DNA of 64,000 bases from Mauremys mutica (GCF_020497125.1 NC_059087.1:18013925-18077924), one strand, 5' to 3'. Numbered from the stretch's first letter, positions 44,820-59,900 are shown. Program-made: numbers and translations. The notes: generated by a model from the letters alone, not told the origin.

Positions 44820-47635
44820 ACATCTTGGATAAAACATTGCAGCAGCTTTAGAAGCATATAGCAACACTACACAGCAAGTCAGGTGCAGGAAGTGAAATAT
44901 GCAGCCAATTGAAGCTTCAGGGCAATTTAAGTGGGTTGAATACACTTACCAATAATAGCAAAATGAAGAAGTTGAGTTCGTATGTATAGCAAGCATAGCA
45001 AAGCAATGAGTAGGGGAGAAGGTCCTAGGAATGAGTAGGGCAGAGCAATGAGAGACTCAGGAGATTGCAAACCTACAAATTGAAGTAGAGATGGGAGGAA
45101 TCTTTGAGTTGCCCCAAACTTCTGCCTTTATTAAAGTATTTGTATCTCTCAAAGACTGAGATTAGATCAAGCAAAACATCTGAAAGCAAAGCCCACTGGC
45201 CAACCCCCCCTTCAATAGTCTTAAGCCAGGAACACAGATGAGATCGAACAGGTCCTTGTGAAACACACACTGTGGCTACTTCCCATGCACCCACCTCTCT
45301 GCTGCTGCTGGGAGTTTAACAGTTCATGGCAGCCATTACCATCCCAAGTTGGTTTTATGCTGCCCTATTCTAGAACCATTTCAGTGCACGGAGCATCCCC
45401 AGTGGTCTCTTACTAACCCCGAGCCCCTGTCTTCCCAGGACATCTCAACTAAGACTTTGTGTATCTGCACAGCCCCTGTGAGCCCATGAAATCTCTGCTT
45501 CATTTCATTAGCTGCCAGCATTTGTGCACGTCACAGACGCTTGCATGGATCACTGATGGATTCCAAGTTCCAGCAGTCTTACTTATTGGTGGATGGACAC
45601 ACCTAGCCCACTCCAGATCTCACTGCCCGAGAGCAGCTTTGGGAGCTCTAGAGGATACCAAAAAATCTTGTTCAATATTCACTGAAAATTGAGTCACTAT
45701 TAGGTATTTAACTAAGAGTAAAAAAAAAGCAGTTTGATCCCCATCCTAATATGAAACATACGTGTTCAGAGCGCTCCAAGGGGCTATAGCTATTTGTAGT
45801 GGGATGAAATGAAGAACGGCAAAACTAAGGCAGAATAACAAGATAGGCTTCCTGACCATGAAACCTGTTAGCTGGTGGAGTAATTGCCTGTGGGAGGGCT
45901 GGAGTGCTTTGGCAGATCTAGCTTCAGTGCTCCTAGCAAGTTGCTGAGAGACACAGGGCCCTCAGCCATGCAGGACCCTCACCACTAGCCTACTAATGAG
46001 CCTCCTGGCATGGCTTATTGCTGCCACCTGAGAAAAGCCCATTGATTTTAAATGTCATTAAAAACAAGATGTTAGACAACAATTTCCAAAGAGTAGCTTT
46101 TGGTAGCATGGGAGAAAATACCAGGGGGAACTTCTGAACAACTTTTCACTAATATTCTGAATATTTATTTTTAAACCTTTTCCTAGATTACTTAAATAAA
46201 GATTCCAACACTGCTTGAACCCCTTCTCTCTCACCCTGCTGCCCTCTCCCCAGAAGCTAGCTGCTTTTTCAGACGCACCCTCTGATCCAATAGCCACTTT
46301 TCTTTCTATTATTGCCAGATAAAATAAAAACAACAATAAAGAAAACTATGTTAAGGCAGCGTTAAGGTTGGGAATACATGATCGGTCATTTCAAATAAAA
46401 ACCATTACAAGGATGCTGTGACTATCCCAAAAGCCAGCATTACAAGAAATCAAAAACACATTAAAGAAATACAGAACGAAGGCACCCAAAGTACCTTAAA
46501 CATATAGTGTTATTACCGGGAAGAGTTATGATGAAAGCATTTGTAGGAGTCTGTGGACCACTATGCCTCAACCTTAGTTCCATTTTAACAGTTTGGTGCC
46601 TTGGAATTTCCTTAATTTTTAGAAGTGTCACACCTGAACACTAAACAAGAAACCTACAGAGAATGCCACCATACACTGGCTGTTTTGGTGTGAATTTGTC
46701 CCTTGAAATTTGCAGCTGACTTATTGGTTTAGAGTGCTGTGTTAGTAAGACTGGCACTGTCTGCAGGGAGAGCCAAACGCCAGTGTCTGTACTTTACAGG
46801 CTTTCCCAACACTGCTGCCTCAGTTCTGCCAGTAGCGCTGTTCCAATGGGCAGTACAGCTGAAGCTGCAGTGCCATGGGAATCTTTCCAAACACTGATGC
46901 CAGAGCTGGTGAGCAGCCAGTGAGCCTCTAAAGAGCAGACACAGTTGGGACTGTTAATCTACCTATGAAAACTCTTAACAAGTGTCCAGTCTCCCTTAGA
47001 TCACTGAGTCATTACAACAAAATACCTGTGGAGAAAGGGTGGTGATTGGTTGAATTTCCTCTGTCACAATGGCCCCACATAAGTTACCTGAGCCTGGCTA
47101 TAACCTGTTCAGTCAAAACAATTAGATACAATCATTAATTTAGCTTAGTTACAACCTACTTTCTTCAATTGCAGGCGCTGCGCAAGATTTCAACCAATTT
47201 TCATTATACTGAAGTGTCAGTTATTCCATTGGTAAGATATCTGTGGAAAGAAAAAAACTGACAGGATGCTAAGTTTCCTAAAGAACCCTCTTTTCAATTC
47301 CTAAAGTAATTAATGATGAATGGTCGGAAAAATATATTCTGCACACAAAGAGGAAGTGTGGAAAGTTTGGGGGACACTAGGCTGTATTTTTCATACAAAA
47401 CAAAGACTGAATCCCTTTAATTGCAAAATGAAGCTCAGCCTTACCTGCAACCAGCACCTCCGTAATAAAGAAGGGCCTAGTCTAACACTTGTTCACACAA
47501 GTATCTCTGCAGGACCCAAAAATAGATGCGATATTACTATTAACACTGGACATGCATGTTTACAGGAAAAGCACAAACCACCAACAGAAGAATTTTCAGA
47601 GGGATATAACCCTTGTGCTTCAGGGCTTAAACCAA
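44820..47635. other. Intergenic sequence without recognised feature
   Basis: Unique, moderately AT-rich sequence. Open frames of 70-108 codons (e.g. 45459-45692, 47320-47646) lack domain or splice support. No RNA gene seen. Confidence 0.45.
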
Positions 47636-47640
47636 CCTTT

Positions 47641-47800
47641 AATTAATGGGAATTAGGAAGAAATTTTCCCTGGGACAAGTTATCCCCTCCCTTCCAAGTG
47701 TAGGGTTTCTTGCCCACTTTTCTGAAGCAACTGGTATTGACCACTGATGGAAACAGGACTGGATGGCCCTTGGGTTTTAAGGTGTTACAGAACCTAATTT
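47641..47800 (+). mobile_element. Old CR1-type 3' tail
   Basis: Plus-strand end segment: gaattaggaagaaattttcc, cccactgatg-type middle and caggactggatggcccttgg. Resembles 3' UTR ends of older reptile CR1 elements; a similar fragment lies at 52570-52695. Confidence 0.55.
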
Positions 47801-48408
47801 AAAGGTAAGGTCCAAACTACTAGATTGTGCCTTTCTATGCTTTAAAAAAAACCAAATAATGGCAGTGGCAGGCTTACTGCGCTCACAAGTATCCTTAGCA
47901 CAATGAACCACACAGGCAGGAGGGTATTAATGTACTATGAAAACATTTCACATTTCAAGCTTCCAGAGACAAGGCAAAAAACCCCATGAATGCAACATTG
48001 GCTGTTTGTTTGTTAATAGTGCCAGCAGGCACCACCAAAAACCTTTTTCAGAACTCTTTTGCCAAAGGTAACAGAGAGCCCTCTAGAGGCAGGAAACACA
48101 AATAGACCTTTCATAAAACTAAAGGAAAGGAACGCACAGATGCCTGCATCATTTGTCTCTCCTGCATATCAGAGGCCTTGTTCCTCAGGATACGAATGGC
48201 TGCCGCCATTGACTTCTGTAAGGCCCCTGGAAACTATTGATTTATTCCATTGCCTTCAGCCTTTTGATTTTAATGATTATCGTTCTTCAGCTGCAGTTAG
48301 GAACACAGAAGTAATTAAATCAAGAAAACCAGGCATTAAGAATAAACTTCACCTAAACAGCCATGTCAATGTTGCTATAAAATGATTTATTTGGTATTTT
48401 TTCTTTTG

Positions 48409-48421
48409 TCCCCCCCCCCCT
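48409..48421. repeat. C-run / C-rich tract
   Basis: Run of C ending in tcccctccgc. Similar short C runs at 18683-18694, 27473-27480 and 51345-51352 (the last followed by a short CA repeat). Confidence 0.7.
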
Positions 48422-49123
48422 CCCCTCCGCAGGTAAAATTCTGGCCCTGTTGAAGTCAAAGGGAGTTTTGCCATTCATAGCCAGGATTCAGAAGCCTAAG
48501 TCATTGATGTTTGTAAAGTGCATTTTACTATGAGCCAGCATTTTTGTTGTTACTCCACTAAAAAGACTGCTAGAGAGCAAGAGGGCAGATATTAAAAATC
48601 TGACTCCATTAAGTGGGAAGTAGAAACTCAGAGCTTTTTCATATATATACATTTTTGGAAAAAGCAAGAGAGAGAAATCATATTGAATACCAGAAGGTGA
48701 CAGGACTGTAGGTTACCTTATGTGACAGTTTCCTGGAGGTATTTGCTATGCGGCCCAGAGTGTGATTTGGAAAGTACATCCCTTTACATGACAGTAGAAT
48801 CTATTTTAGGATCAGGAAAATAGAATCTCAAACTTCACACTCAAATATTGTAGCTAATCTGCTCCATTACAAACAGTGGAGTTAGAATAAATTTCTTTCT
48901 GGCTTATTCAGAATGAAAGACTCTCCTCAAAGGGAAAAATGGTCATGTTATACAAGCATTTATGGTACAAGTTGATGTTTTCCCAGACATATTTAGAACA
49001 TTTATTAGAGCTCTTTCTCATTTGATGTTTAAATAGCTGCTGCTCCATTTTAAACATTCTGCCCATTCTAATGGATAATTAAACTCTCTCCCATTTGCTC
49101 AGCACACTGACTTATTAGAATAG

Positions 49124-49250
49124 CGGTTTTCAACCGGTGGTCTGACCTCCAGAGGTCCGCAGACTTTTATCTAAGACTTCCAAAGGGGTCCATGCCTCCA
49201 TTTGAAATTTTGTAGTGGTCCGCAAATGAAAAAAGATTGGAAACCACAGC
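49124..49250. mobile_element. hAT-like MITE
   Basis: Ends gcggttttcaaccggtggtc and ttggaaaccac are imperfect inverted repeats, with inner inverted copies of ggtccgcag / gtccgcaaatg. Layout typical of hAT MITEs with gttttcaacc termini. Target duplication not clear. Confidence 0.6.
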
Positions 49251-49259
49251 TGGGACAGT

Positions 49260-49455
49260 GCCTCCCGGCCTGGACAGACAGACTTGTGCTAGTGGAGCTT
49301 GAGCTAGTGCGCAAGAACTAGTGTGGATGGAACAACTTGAGCTGGTCAGGTGGGCTTGAAAGCATGAACTGCAGCTCAAGCTACAGCATCCACACTATTT
49401 TTAGTGCACTAACTTGAGCCCTGCTTGTTCAAGTCTGTCTACTGGGCTGGGAGGC
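49260..49455. mobile_element. MITE with 26-27-bp terminal inverted repeats
   Basis: 49260-49286 (gcctcccggcctggacagac and on) pairs with 49430-49455 at most positions, and the interior repeats ttgagct/agctcaa-type motifs (gagcttgagctagtg, cttgagctgg, gctcaagct). Lies directly after the hAT-like MITE. Superfamily uncertain. Confidence 0.65.
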
Positions 49456-52400
49456 AGGCTCTTGGCTGCAGTATAATGTCCCTAAGCGGAAAACATTAAG
49501 ATTGATGAACATCTTACACATGACAAGGTGTAATATGATCCACTAGCCCATTGCCCTGGTCAACTTTTGTTTGGTTTGCTGGAGCTAGTCAGCATGGGTA
49601 TCCACATCTAGCTACACCTACTTAATATATATTAGATCAAAACCCACCGTATTCTCTTGTACTTTATTTTGAACATTGCTTCTTGAGTTCCCCAGCAGTA
49701 CATAGGTGTAGCTGATTAGCTCTGTCATTGCCCTGTACCACAGGTAAGAGGTCGGCTGAAGACACTTGGCCAGGAAGAGCTGTGGAAAGGGATGCTCACG
49801 GGAAAATTGGGGCCCTCTAGTAGACGACTTGAGAACAAACGCTGCTGATTTACTCTGCCTAGCTGAAAGCAATAAACTCTGGGACAGCTGAAGCCAGGTA
49901 CCAGTGAGGAGGACCAATACAATGACAGGATGGAACTTCAGTACCAAGATACAATCCAGCTCTCCTTGAAGTCAGTATCTGATTGCAGTGGCAATGGACT
50001 CCCGTCCTTAGGGAAGAGATAGGTCCTTTGAACACCCATTGCCAGGGAGCAATGGGGATGCACAGGACACAGAAAGTGAATGCAAGTTTTACATGGATTC
50101 TTTACTAATAGTGACCCCTTCTACAGCTGTCAATGAACTGCCACTGCTCTAGATTATGGATTTACTTGGATCCTGTAAAAGCAGGAACAGTCAGTTCTCT
50201 AAGACCACAGGCAAAGGCTTGGTTGATCACAAATTGGAGAATCTCTGCCTTAGGAAATTAGGCAATCTAGGTCTGGGTATTCACCAGTTTCCTAAGGGTT
50301 AATGCAAATGTATCCCCATCCCTCTAGATACCACTAAGCCATCCCCCGCCAAGGTTGTCTTACTTCTAGCTCAATGATACCTCTGAAGAGCAATTACTTT
50401 ACTTTTAGAATGCACCAATCTGTACAAAGTGACAGCTGTTTTCAAAGAGTTACCCATTTCCCTGGCACTGCAGAACATTAGCCCCTGGGCCAAGTCAATC
50501 CTGGGTGTAGTTTGTGTTGCTAACTCCAGGATACAGAGAAGCAAAGGAAACACATAATGAGCCAATGAATTAGAATAGAATGGCATAAACCTGAAGACAA
50601 AGTTTGACACTTTGGTTTTAGGGTAGCCTCAGTAATGAAACATTTTAAAAGCGTACCATATTAAATTATTGGATTTTTTTTCCCATTAGCCATGTTCATT
50701 GTAAGAGAGATTTTCAAAACCACTATTCTCAAGTCAAAAGGCTGCTTGTTATATTTTTTAAGGCAACTTTATGGTGGTCTTCTCAATAGTCCCTTCATTC
50801 ACAGGTGGTGGAACTGAGGGAGCTATCATCCCTGCAATGGAAATACTGGGGGCAGATGCGTGTTTCACATCTGCAAGGTATTTGGGGGGCAGAAGAGTGG
50901 GATCTAGCTATATTTCCATACCTGTATGCATTGGGATAGAGGGAGGAAGGAGGATGTGGAAATGAGAGAAGGATCCAAAGGACACAAGATAAGTCTGGCT
51001 GCCAGAGAGCAGATAGGACTCCCTGACCCAGTCCAGACAAGCCTTACAGCCACCACAAGTCCCAGCAGAGATATCTGGCCCAGGGAAGAGGCAGGAACAC
51101 ATGTGCCAGCTAAAGGGGTGAGGGGGACAGGACAGGGTGCATCCATGCACAGGCACAAGTAACTGAGGGGAGGTTGAGGCCCACAGGGCACCAGCTGCCA
51201 CTGCCATAGGAACAGCAGCAGCAACTATTGGGATGCCTTTTCCCAGCCTGGAGTCAGCTGTGCACCCCTCCACCTCATCTCAGTATTTCCTCCTCACTCC
51301 TGCTCCTATCCTATGCCCCCCATTAAAGGGAGTTTTCGTTACCCCCCCCCCCACACACACACACTTTCACCTTCAAACCCGTTGTTCAGTGCTGAAAGAG
51401 TTCTTTCCTTCTAGGTACTGCAAGGGTTCTTTCCTTCTAGAGCTCCAGCAATCTTTTCCAGTAGAAAGCCTACTGAAACATTCTGACAAGGCTAAGCTGT
51501 ATTTGCCAGCCTGAAATGGAAAAACATGATCTTGGAAGTTAGTCATATGGCCCACATGTTTTTAAGCCACTTCTGTGATTAAAATGAAGAAATGAATAAC
51601 AAAGTCTTTGGATCCTTGCACTTTATTAACACTTCAAAACACATCCTACGGTAAGGGAATCTCTTGCCCCTACCCCCTTTGCTACTCAATCACTGTTTTG
51701 AAACAATTTAAATTCCTTGCAATAAGCAAATAGATACTTGAGGCACTATGTGAATACAAAAGTGACAATATAAAAACAATTCAACCTCATGCAATACACT
51801 TAAATATATAAGGAAATGTAGCATCATAATACAACACACACAAGCACTGTTAGAACAATTCTCATAAGTGAATATACAATATGCATAGCATGTTTAATAA
51901 CAGGTTTACAGCTCATGCACAAGTAACCAGTCAGCCTAAATAGGAAAGAAAAAGTCTTAAAATACTGGATAACTGCTTAAGCCACAGCTTACAAAACCTG
52001 CTGTATCACAGCCTCTCTGCTCAGGATTGCAACTGCACAGTAACAGTCAAAATAAATAAGTGAGGACTATGTTTAAATGACACAACAGATCCCTTATTTC
52101 TAATAATCGGCCCTTCTTGTTTTCATCCAAGGTTCATTAGCCAACACGCTGAGAGGAGGTTGCCAGAATAAAGCAAGAGTTGTGTACTCTCAAAAACTAT
52201 TTTAATACTGATCATAATTATGTGCATTTTTAATCAATACAAGTAGTTACAAAAGTCTAACATTACTGCTAGATGTCTAATACTGTGATTACATTATATT
52301 ATATATACCTAACACTGGAGAAATGTCTTGGATGAGAAGTTTGATCAGTCACTCAAAGTACAAAGTATAGGTATTAGATTGTCTTTCTTTTTTGTTCACT

Positions 52401-52569
52401 TGGGATGGGGAGCAAAGGAAGAACTGAAGAGGCAAATAATTCTCCTTTCAAACCAGTGTAAAATGGGCAGGGTGATAGCAAGGTGTGTCCCAGACAAGGA
52501 TAGAAGTTAAGCAATATAAACCCCCATAGTACGGGCACAAGAAGCTCCAACTGCCTAGATTTAAGATGA

Positions 52570-52695
52570 AGCATCCCCTATTGGCAGGTTATGGCATAAT
52601 AGGAGATTAAAGTCTTCCTCTGAAGCATCTGGTACTGGCCAATGTCAGTGACACCAAACCAGTGGGTCATCTAGTCCTGTATACTCTGTATGGTA
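52570..52695 (+). mobile_element. CR1-like 3' tail fragment
   Basis: cctctgaagcatctggtact, ggccaatgtcag and gtgggtcatctagtcctgta match the tail of older reptile CR1s, in plus orientation. Confidence 0.5.
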
Positions 52696-55600
52696 TTTCC
52701 TATGTTCCCAATGCCAGAGGCTCATTTACAGCATCAGACCACAGATCTGTATTTTTCCAGTGGAATTTAGTCAGACTGGACAAAATTATACAGGGCATCT
52801 GCACTGAGCCAACAATTCAGGTGGAGTTAATTGTCCGAGTCACACACATACTTTGATGCTGGTTCCAAAGGAAGACAATTCTTCCTTTCTAGATGAGGAG
52901 CCGCAAGGGAGAAGTGGGAGGAAAAGGAAAAATGAGGAGGGGATAAAGGCAGACTTAGATCTCTAGAACTAAAGGTAAAAATAGACGCATTGTTTATACT
53001 AGTATAACATTTCCTCCCATCACAGCGAATCTCTAGCAAAGAAGAATGACATTTTATATACTATATTGCTCAAACCCTAGAGCAAACAGCATCATTAATA
53101 AATAGCTTAGCAATAACTAGAGTCACATTAGACTGCTAGAAAAGGACAATATGCAGAGGCATCTACAGAAACGGATTGCATTGGACACCCCCCTCAGAAG
53201 CCCCTAAGATCCCTCTTGTTTTCTAGCTATGTCTCCCTTATCCTTGGGGCCCTAAAGGACACCATCCTTTTGACCAAGGAATGGATAATACTCCCTTCAC
53301 AACTGGCAAAAGTCACACCTTAACTAGGTCACTGTTGAATGACACAACCCCCTTGGAGCTGAGTGCATTACCTCCCATATCTTGCTAGGCCTTGGAGATC
53401 AATCCACCAGGGGAGGAGATACTAGCATGACAATACTGTTGTCTTCAGTATGGCAATATAGAGCAGTCTCTCTAGGCTGGCCAAATGCATGAGTTATCAC
53501 AAAAAAGCCATGACTAGTGATAGTAAAGTGTCATTGAGATTTGGTGCAATATGGCTCATTACTTGTGAAAGCAGAAAGCTCTGGTAAATCATGTTTTAAC
53601 TAAGACAAATGCAGAAACAGATCCCCAGTCGTCAGCAAGTTAAATATTTGTCTCATTTCTTCACGCTAAAAAGTACATATCAGCAACAAGACATGAACCC
53701 CTGGGTGTAGGAAGCTTGTCAATAAAATAAAGCAGACAAAATGCATTAGCTTAAAACAGTGGTTTCCTTAACTAAGATATGTTCAGACAGTGCACTGCCA
53801 ACTTTCTTCTAGCTTGGATTTTTTGTATTCCATTGTTTGTATTCCAAGAAGCTTGAAAACATTTTTTCTCTCTATTGATTTTGTCCTCCTTTGTTTGACA
53901 AATGTTGCATTTTGCAAAATTTCCTATGCTGCCAACACAGCTGTCTTTTGTTGCTGGTGCACAGGAAAGTAAACAATCTCAGCAGGAATGTGCACAGCTT
54001 GGAAAACCCACACAAAACTAGAACTGCTGAACAACTTAGGGTGCTCACATGGGTTTCTTCTTTTCAGAAGGGCTCATGAAAACAGTGACTTTAAAATGCT
54101 GCACTGAACCAAAATTCAAGCTTATGGTGTGGATGGGACTAACCTAGTCTTGTCCATGCTACAAGTTATAACCCTTTTGGTAGAAACAGGGTTCTGGTTT
54201 GTAGTATAGATGTTCCAATGGTAGCATTCTGCCAACCAAATGGATGCTTCAGAGCAGTAGTTTTCACCCTTCTCCAGACCAGGACACTGTTACAACAGAA
54301 ATTTTTGGAACCACCTCCTCCACTTAATCAGAAAGAAAGCGGCGGGAGGTCACAACCACCCTTCCTGTTCACAACCCAAACTTGAAAAGATATATACATA
54401 ATAGATGCATGGGGAAAACCATTAAATATTCAATACAGTTTAGATGATTTTGCATTAGTTTTCCAAACACTAATTTTTGAGTGGAGATGAAGCCTGGGAA
54501 ATTTCAACCCAAAAGAAAGGAGTCCAAAGTTATGAACAACTGCAAAGAGGCTGTTATTCTGTGTTAGTATATTGCCTAGCACACTGTGACTAGGATATTG
54601 CACTAGTGCCTAAAGGCACCTGTAAGTAAGAACGGAAGTTTTAATCCAAATTTAACTAACAGCAATCTAGATATATAAAAGCCATCTGCAGTCTTCAAGT
54701 GTTAGACTAACAAGGATCAGAAAAATTCAGTTAAGGCTGACATTTCCCCCACACATCCCCAGAAGCATTTGCTTTTACTCAAATACAACACAGAACCTCA
54801 AACTGTGCACAGTGGTCCATTAATCTTTCAGCGTCTGTAGAACACCCATCCCTGTGGCATTTAAGTGCTAAGAATGGAGTAGCAACCTTGACTCCACATT
54901 TTCCTAGTTTTTGTCTGTCAAGTCAGACCTCGAATTTTCTTTTAACATAGCTTTTTTAATCTTAGGAAGCTTCAACTGAAACAACCCTTCAATATTTACC
55001 CTTCATAGACTTGTATGTGATTTAAGCAATCTTTAGTGACACCGTAGGAGCCAAGACCTATTGTCTAATACATGTTTTAAAAACATCTGTATTTCCTTCA
55101 TAGTCTTTAATAGCATCTCTGTTTTGGAAAGCTCCTTTTAGGATTTGTGGGAGGTGGCTCCAAATTTCAGCTCAAAACTATTCTTTTATTAAAATATCAA
55201 GTGAAAATGCAGGTTTCCAATGGAAAGTGCAGCAGACCTATAACCAGAACCCAGAAAGCAAGTACTTCTCAACAGGGGAAGAAAGAAAGAAAAAAAACCC
55301 CACAACTTTCTTCTGGCAATTTTAGTGTCTTTTTACCATATAATGCTAATTGCACTGGGATTTTTTTTAAAGCAATATATCATCTGATCTGAATTCAGAT
55401 AAAAGTGTCTATTAAATGCTATTAAAGTCATCACTGTGATTAACACTATTCAACTGCCAACTCTGCTGAAACCACTCCATGCCAATTACTCATCCTATCA
55501 GATCCAACCAGCAGTATCAATTCATTAAACACACTTCATGGCATTTACTTACAGCAGCAACAATGTGGTAGCTAATAACCTGTGTACACAGAACTGTGTA

Positions 55601-55998
55601 TCTCAGCCTAGTTCCCTCGCATGCAATGTGTTTAGAAGAATTCCTCTTATCAGCATGAACCTCTAAGGACACAACAATACTGAGCAAGGTCACAGAAATC
55701 ACCTAGGATGCTTTTACTCTGATCCCATTCCTGACCCCACACCTCACTATTATAAGACAAGGTTATCACTCTAGTTCTGCCATTTTAAAAGTGTTTTTAA
55801 TTTCTGCCAGGACTTGATATTTCTCCATAAGAAACTGACATTTGTAGCTCTATTTTCCAGCCCACTTTCTTTTTAAAATAGGCACTAATAACACTTAAAT
55901 GTGTTCCTGTCTTGCATGCTCTCTTTCATTCCTCTGTCACTGTTACAGGGTAGATTTTACTTAATTCCCCCTCCCCCACTGTTCTAAAAATTGCTCTG

Positions 55999-56000
<2 letters not shown>

Positions 56001-56029
<29 letters not shown>
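56001..56029. repeat. (CT)n microsatellite
   Basis: Uninterrupted alternating T and C for 29 bases. Likely length-polymorphic. Confidence 0.95.
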
Positions 56030-56030
<1 letters not shown>

Positions 56031-56682
56031 GCTCTCAAAGGTTCTACAAAAAAATACATGTCAAACAGACATTAACAGACTGTGACAGGACTCCTTTTCC
56101 CTTGAACAACTCTCCTTGTTTACAGCCATGAGTTATGAATTTCTGGTCCTTTTGTTTAGGTTAGACCCAGAACATTTGATTTATTAATTTATTTTACATT
56201 TCTTTCAAGGACTAAAGAATAAAAGTAAAAAGGATGAGAACTGAGCTGTTCAAGCACAAGGGAGACTTGTAACATATCTAAATATCATGAAAAAGCCGGT
56301 TTTCATCCAACAGAAGATGAGGCTTTTAAGTGTGTGTTGCATTGTTTTTAAAGACTACTGCATTTTAGTGCTTGGTTACTCTAAGCTACTTCTTAAAAGG
56401 GACACAATCCAACTTGAAATCTAGTCAGATGAAAAGTAGTTTCAGGCACTACATCTGCCCTGAGTCCCTCTGCCATTTTTTGTGGTGTCACATCACTTTC
56501 CTCGCCTTTACTATTGCTATGTAAAAGACCTCCAAAATCAGGGAAATCTGACTGACTACGCAGAGGAAACTAAATGCTACAGGTTGAAGTTTTTCTTCTT
56601 TGATAAAAATTCCTTAGGTTTATCAAATTTTGATCAAGGACAACTACTGATACCTCTGAAACTACTTTTGCAAGTACTCAAA

Positions 56683-56975
56683 TATCAGAGGGGTAGCCGT
56701 GTTAGTCTGGATCTGTAAAAAGCGACAAAGAGTCCTGTGGCACCTTATTGACTAACAGCCGTATTGGAGCATAAGCTTTCGTGGGTGAATACCCACTTCA
56801 TCAGATGCACGTAGTGGAAGTTTCCAGAGGCAGGTATAAATATGCAGGTAAGAATCAGTCTAGAGATAACTAGGTTAGTTCAATTAGGGAGGATGAGGCC
56901 CTCTTCTAGCAGTTGAGGTGTGAACACCAAGGGAGGAGAAACTGCTTTTGTAGTTGGCTAGCCATTCGCATTTGC
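56683..56975 (+). mobile_element. SINE-like dispersed repeat
   Basis: Plus-strand copy: ggggtagccgtgttagtctg, gagtcctgtggcacctta, cataagctttcgtgggtgaa, then further family sequence (gaggtgtgaacaccaaggga, tttgtagttggctagccatt). The relative at 29655-29775 is in the opposite orientation. High-copy repeat in turtle genomes; formal family not known to me. Confidence 0.7.
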
Positions 56976-59900
56976 AAGTACTGTGTACAGCAGGTTGCAC
57001 TTTGATGACAACAGTGATAGTCATAATATACTTGTCTACGTACATAACATCTGCTGACTTTTTAACCTGACTGGTTCTGCTTAGATCTGTAGGAGCTGCT
57101 GACCTTTGAAAGCCTGTATGATCCTCTGTGAAGAATAGAGGGTCATTCAATAGAACATTCTAGCCCCACTGAAATCAATCAGAGTTTTGTCATTGGTTTC
57201 AGTAGAGTCAGGATTTCACCCAGCAATTCTCCATTAGTCCATGAAGATTAAAAAAAATATCCATAGCAAATAACTACAAATCAAAGTATCCATATTTCCC
57301 ACTAACTATGGATTCTTCTAGTCTAAACCATTCGTTAGTTTCTGCTTTAAGGTGAAGTCTCATTTTAGCTCTCATATTTGAAAAATATCATGTCTTAGTC
57401 ACTTGATAGTTGGCTAAGATATCCTCTCCTGGCAAGGAGCCTCTGTCAGAAGTTTCAGGTGGATTTATTTAATTTTGGCAGTTACCGTGCAGAAGATTAT
57501 AACAGAAAGGCAGGACAAAGGGCTTGGCTTTTAAAGTCTGCCTGCTTCCCTCCATATCTTTGAAATGCTGTCCGAGTTCTGAAACAAAATAGCAACTTTA
57601 TGAATCTTCCAAATCTTACACCACCTCTATAAGCTATCCTGGTTTTGACAAAAGTAACAGTGAAACTGACAGGTCCATAAGACACACACAGAATGTTCTA
57701 TTTCTGAATATGGGGACTGGTCTCTTCAAGATGCCAAAATGCACTAGTGGTCACCAAAACCCCTGCAAACAAATCTAAGCCAAAGTTTCTAGGTTGCATC
57801 ATTCTAGAGGTAGGATATGACAAAGATTCACTGAATTATTCATATAATCAGGGAAGTCTCCAAAACTGAACAGCCAGATTTGGCACAAAAAATTCCCTCT
57901 GACCTACCAACATACCTAGCTCACTTGCAGTAAGAGAAAGCTTCTCCCAAGCATTTTAGAAGGGTAGCAAAATTTCTCTTTATAACAGAAAAATGGTTAC
58001 AACCTTAACTATGGAGAGGTTACTGCCTTTCCAAAATATAGTAACAGAGCCATTGTCAGAGTTACTAGGTGGTGGAATATTCCCCCACCCCCTACTCATG
58101 GAGCTACCATGTTGAATTGTACAATTTTTTGGGGGTAACCTGACAAAGAAATCACTTGGATAACTGAATTATCTTATGTTAGCTGACAGCTTATCCTAGC
58201 ATGAGCACAATCAGTGCTGCTCTGCCTCCTCGCCCCACCTCATTATTTTAAGGCTGCTATCTGATCAAGCTAAGACAAATCTCAATTTTCCATAGAAGTT
58301 TACTCCCCTTAAAACATTTCTGATTTAAAATATTCAGGGCATTTTAACCAACAGGATTGCTGTATGACAACAGTGTGCCAAAGTCAAAAGTGATGTTACA
58401 ACCCATCACCTGATGGGTTGCTTTTCCTGTTCAGATACAAAAGTTATACAATAAATTTGCAATACAGCTCTCAGATCCTGCTCCTACAGAAAGTGTCCTG
58501 GTGATGGGAACAGTGACAGAATCAGACTAGAGGCTCCAGCAGCACTGATCGTGACTGCCATGGGTCTACTACCTGCTAAGCAATGCAATGATATATGCAC
58601 ACTTTCTGCGTGCTTGCACCCAGGCATGTTATATACCAGTCACATGGTTCTCTAATATAATCTCAACTTCTCACCTCCTCAGAAAGTTACTGTATTAAAT
58701 ATATATCATAAATGCAGTATTGCCAAACATCCAGCAATCATGAGGCAAGCCCAACATTTTTTTTTTGTTTTAAACAAACACTTGGGGTTCTTTTTATTGA
58801 ACATGTACACAATGGTATTGGAGCACATAGGGTTTGTTTTCATCTACAAAACTGAGGGTTAGAAATTTTTTTTAAAATGAAATCGAAGATTCTCAGGTAA
58901 ATAACCTGAGGCCAGCTACCTGGGACCTTTAAGAAAACACCAAATATCAGGAGCCTCACAATCAACACAAAGTTTGGCAACACCGAAAAACAAAATGTTC
59001 TTGGAACACAGTTCCCGCTCAGTCACTCACAAAAAAATGAAAGAGCTGTAAGTGCATTAAAATATGTATATTAATTAAATAAATCAAATTTTAAAAACAT
59101 AACTAGAACATGGTCACCTGAATTTGATAGAAAACTAACCTTTCCCATCCTTTTCTGAAACATTTAAGGCACTTGAAGGTGGCCAGTTTTTAAAGCCAAA
59201 CAAAAGTGTACATTTTAAAAATCTTAATTATTTAAATAAAAAAACCACAACAAAATACAGTAACTGCAAAAAAAGTTCCCACAACCATAACATTCAGTAA
59301 ATACTCAAAAAACTTTATGAAAAGAGAAAAATAAAATACTTCACTTTGTTTATAGCAAACCATAAAAAAAGGATGTGGCAAGTACAGGGCCTATTGAATT
59401 GGCAGAGCATATATACACAATTTCCATGGACCCTTTCAAACACAGTCAGCAAGTGTCCTCTCTTTTCAGGTTACCAAAGAGCTAATAAAGTGTGTTTGTG
59501 TCACAGAAATAACTCACCCTTACTCTAAAGTTAGTCTTTCCATATCAGGCAATTAAAATAATTACCAGACCATGCCAGAAAGTAATTAAGTACAAATTGC
59601 TGCTTCTGTTTGGGATATTCCTAGTTTCCCTCCTTAAGTGTTCCATGCTATTTTCCCCATAAATACAAAAAGTCAAATGGCTCTTTAAAAGGATGAGGTT
59701 TATATTACATCACCCTCTTTCACAATTTTGTCTTTGGTACGAAATGATGAAGTTGAGAGGTCTCTGAGGGTATATAACGAAGAGCACAAGATCCCACTCC
59801 TGGACACCTGATCCTCTAGAATACTGAACCTGTTTATAGAGATAGTGTGCAGTAACAAGCTTTTCTTTGATGATGGCTTTCCCCCACACACACACTCTCA

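Noticed and set aside
48059..48385. 108-codon plus-strand open frame
   Set aside because: No recognised motif and no splice or promoter support.
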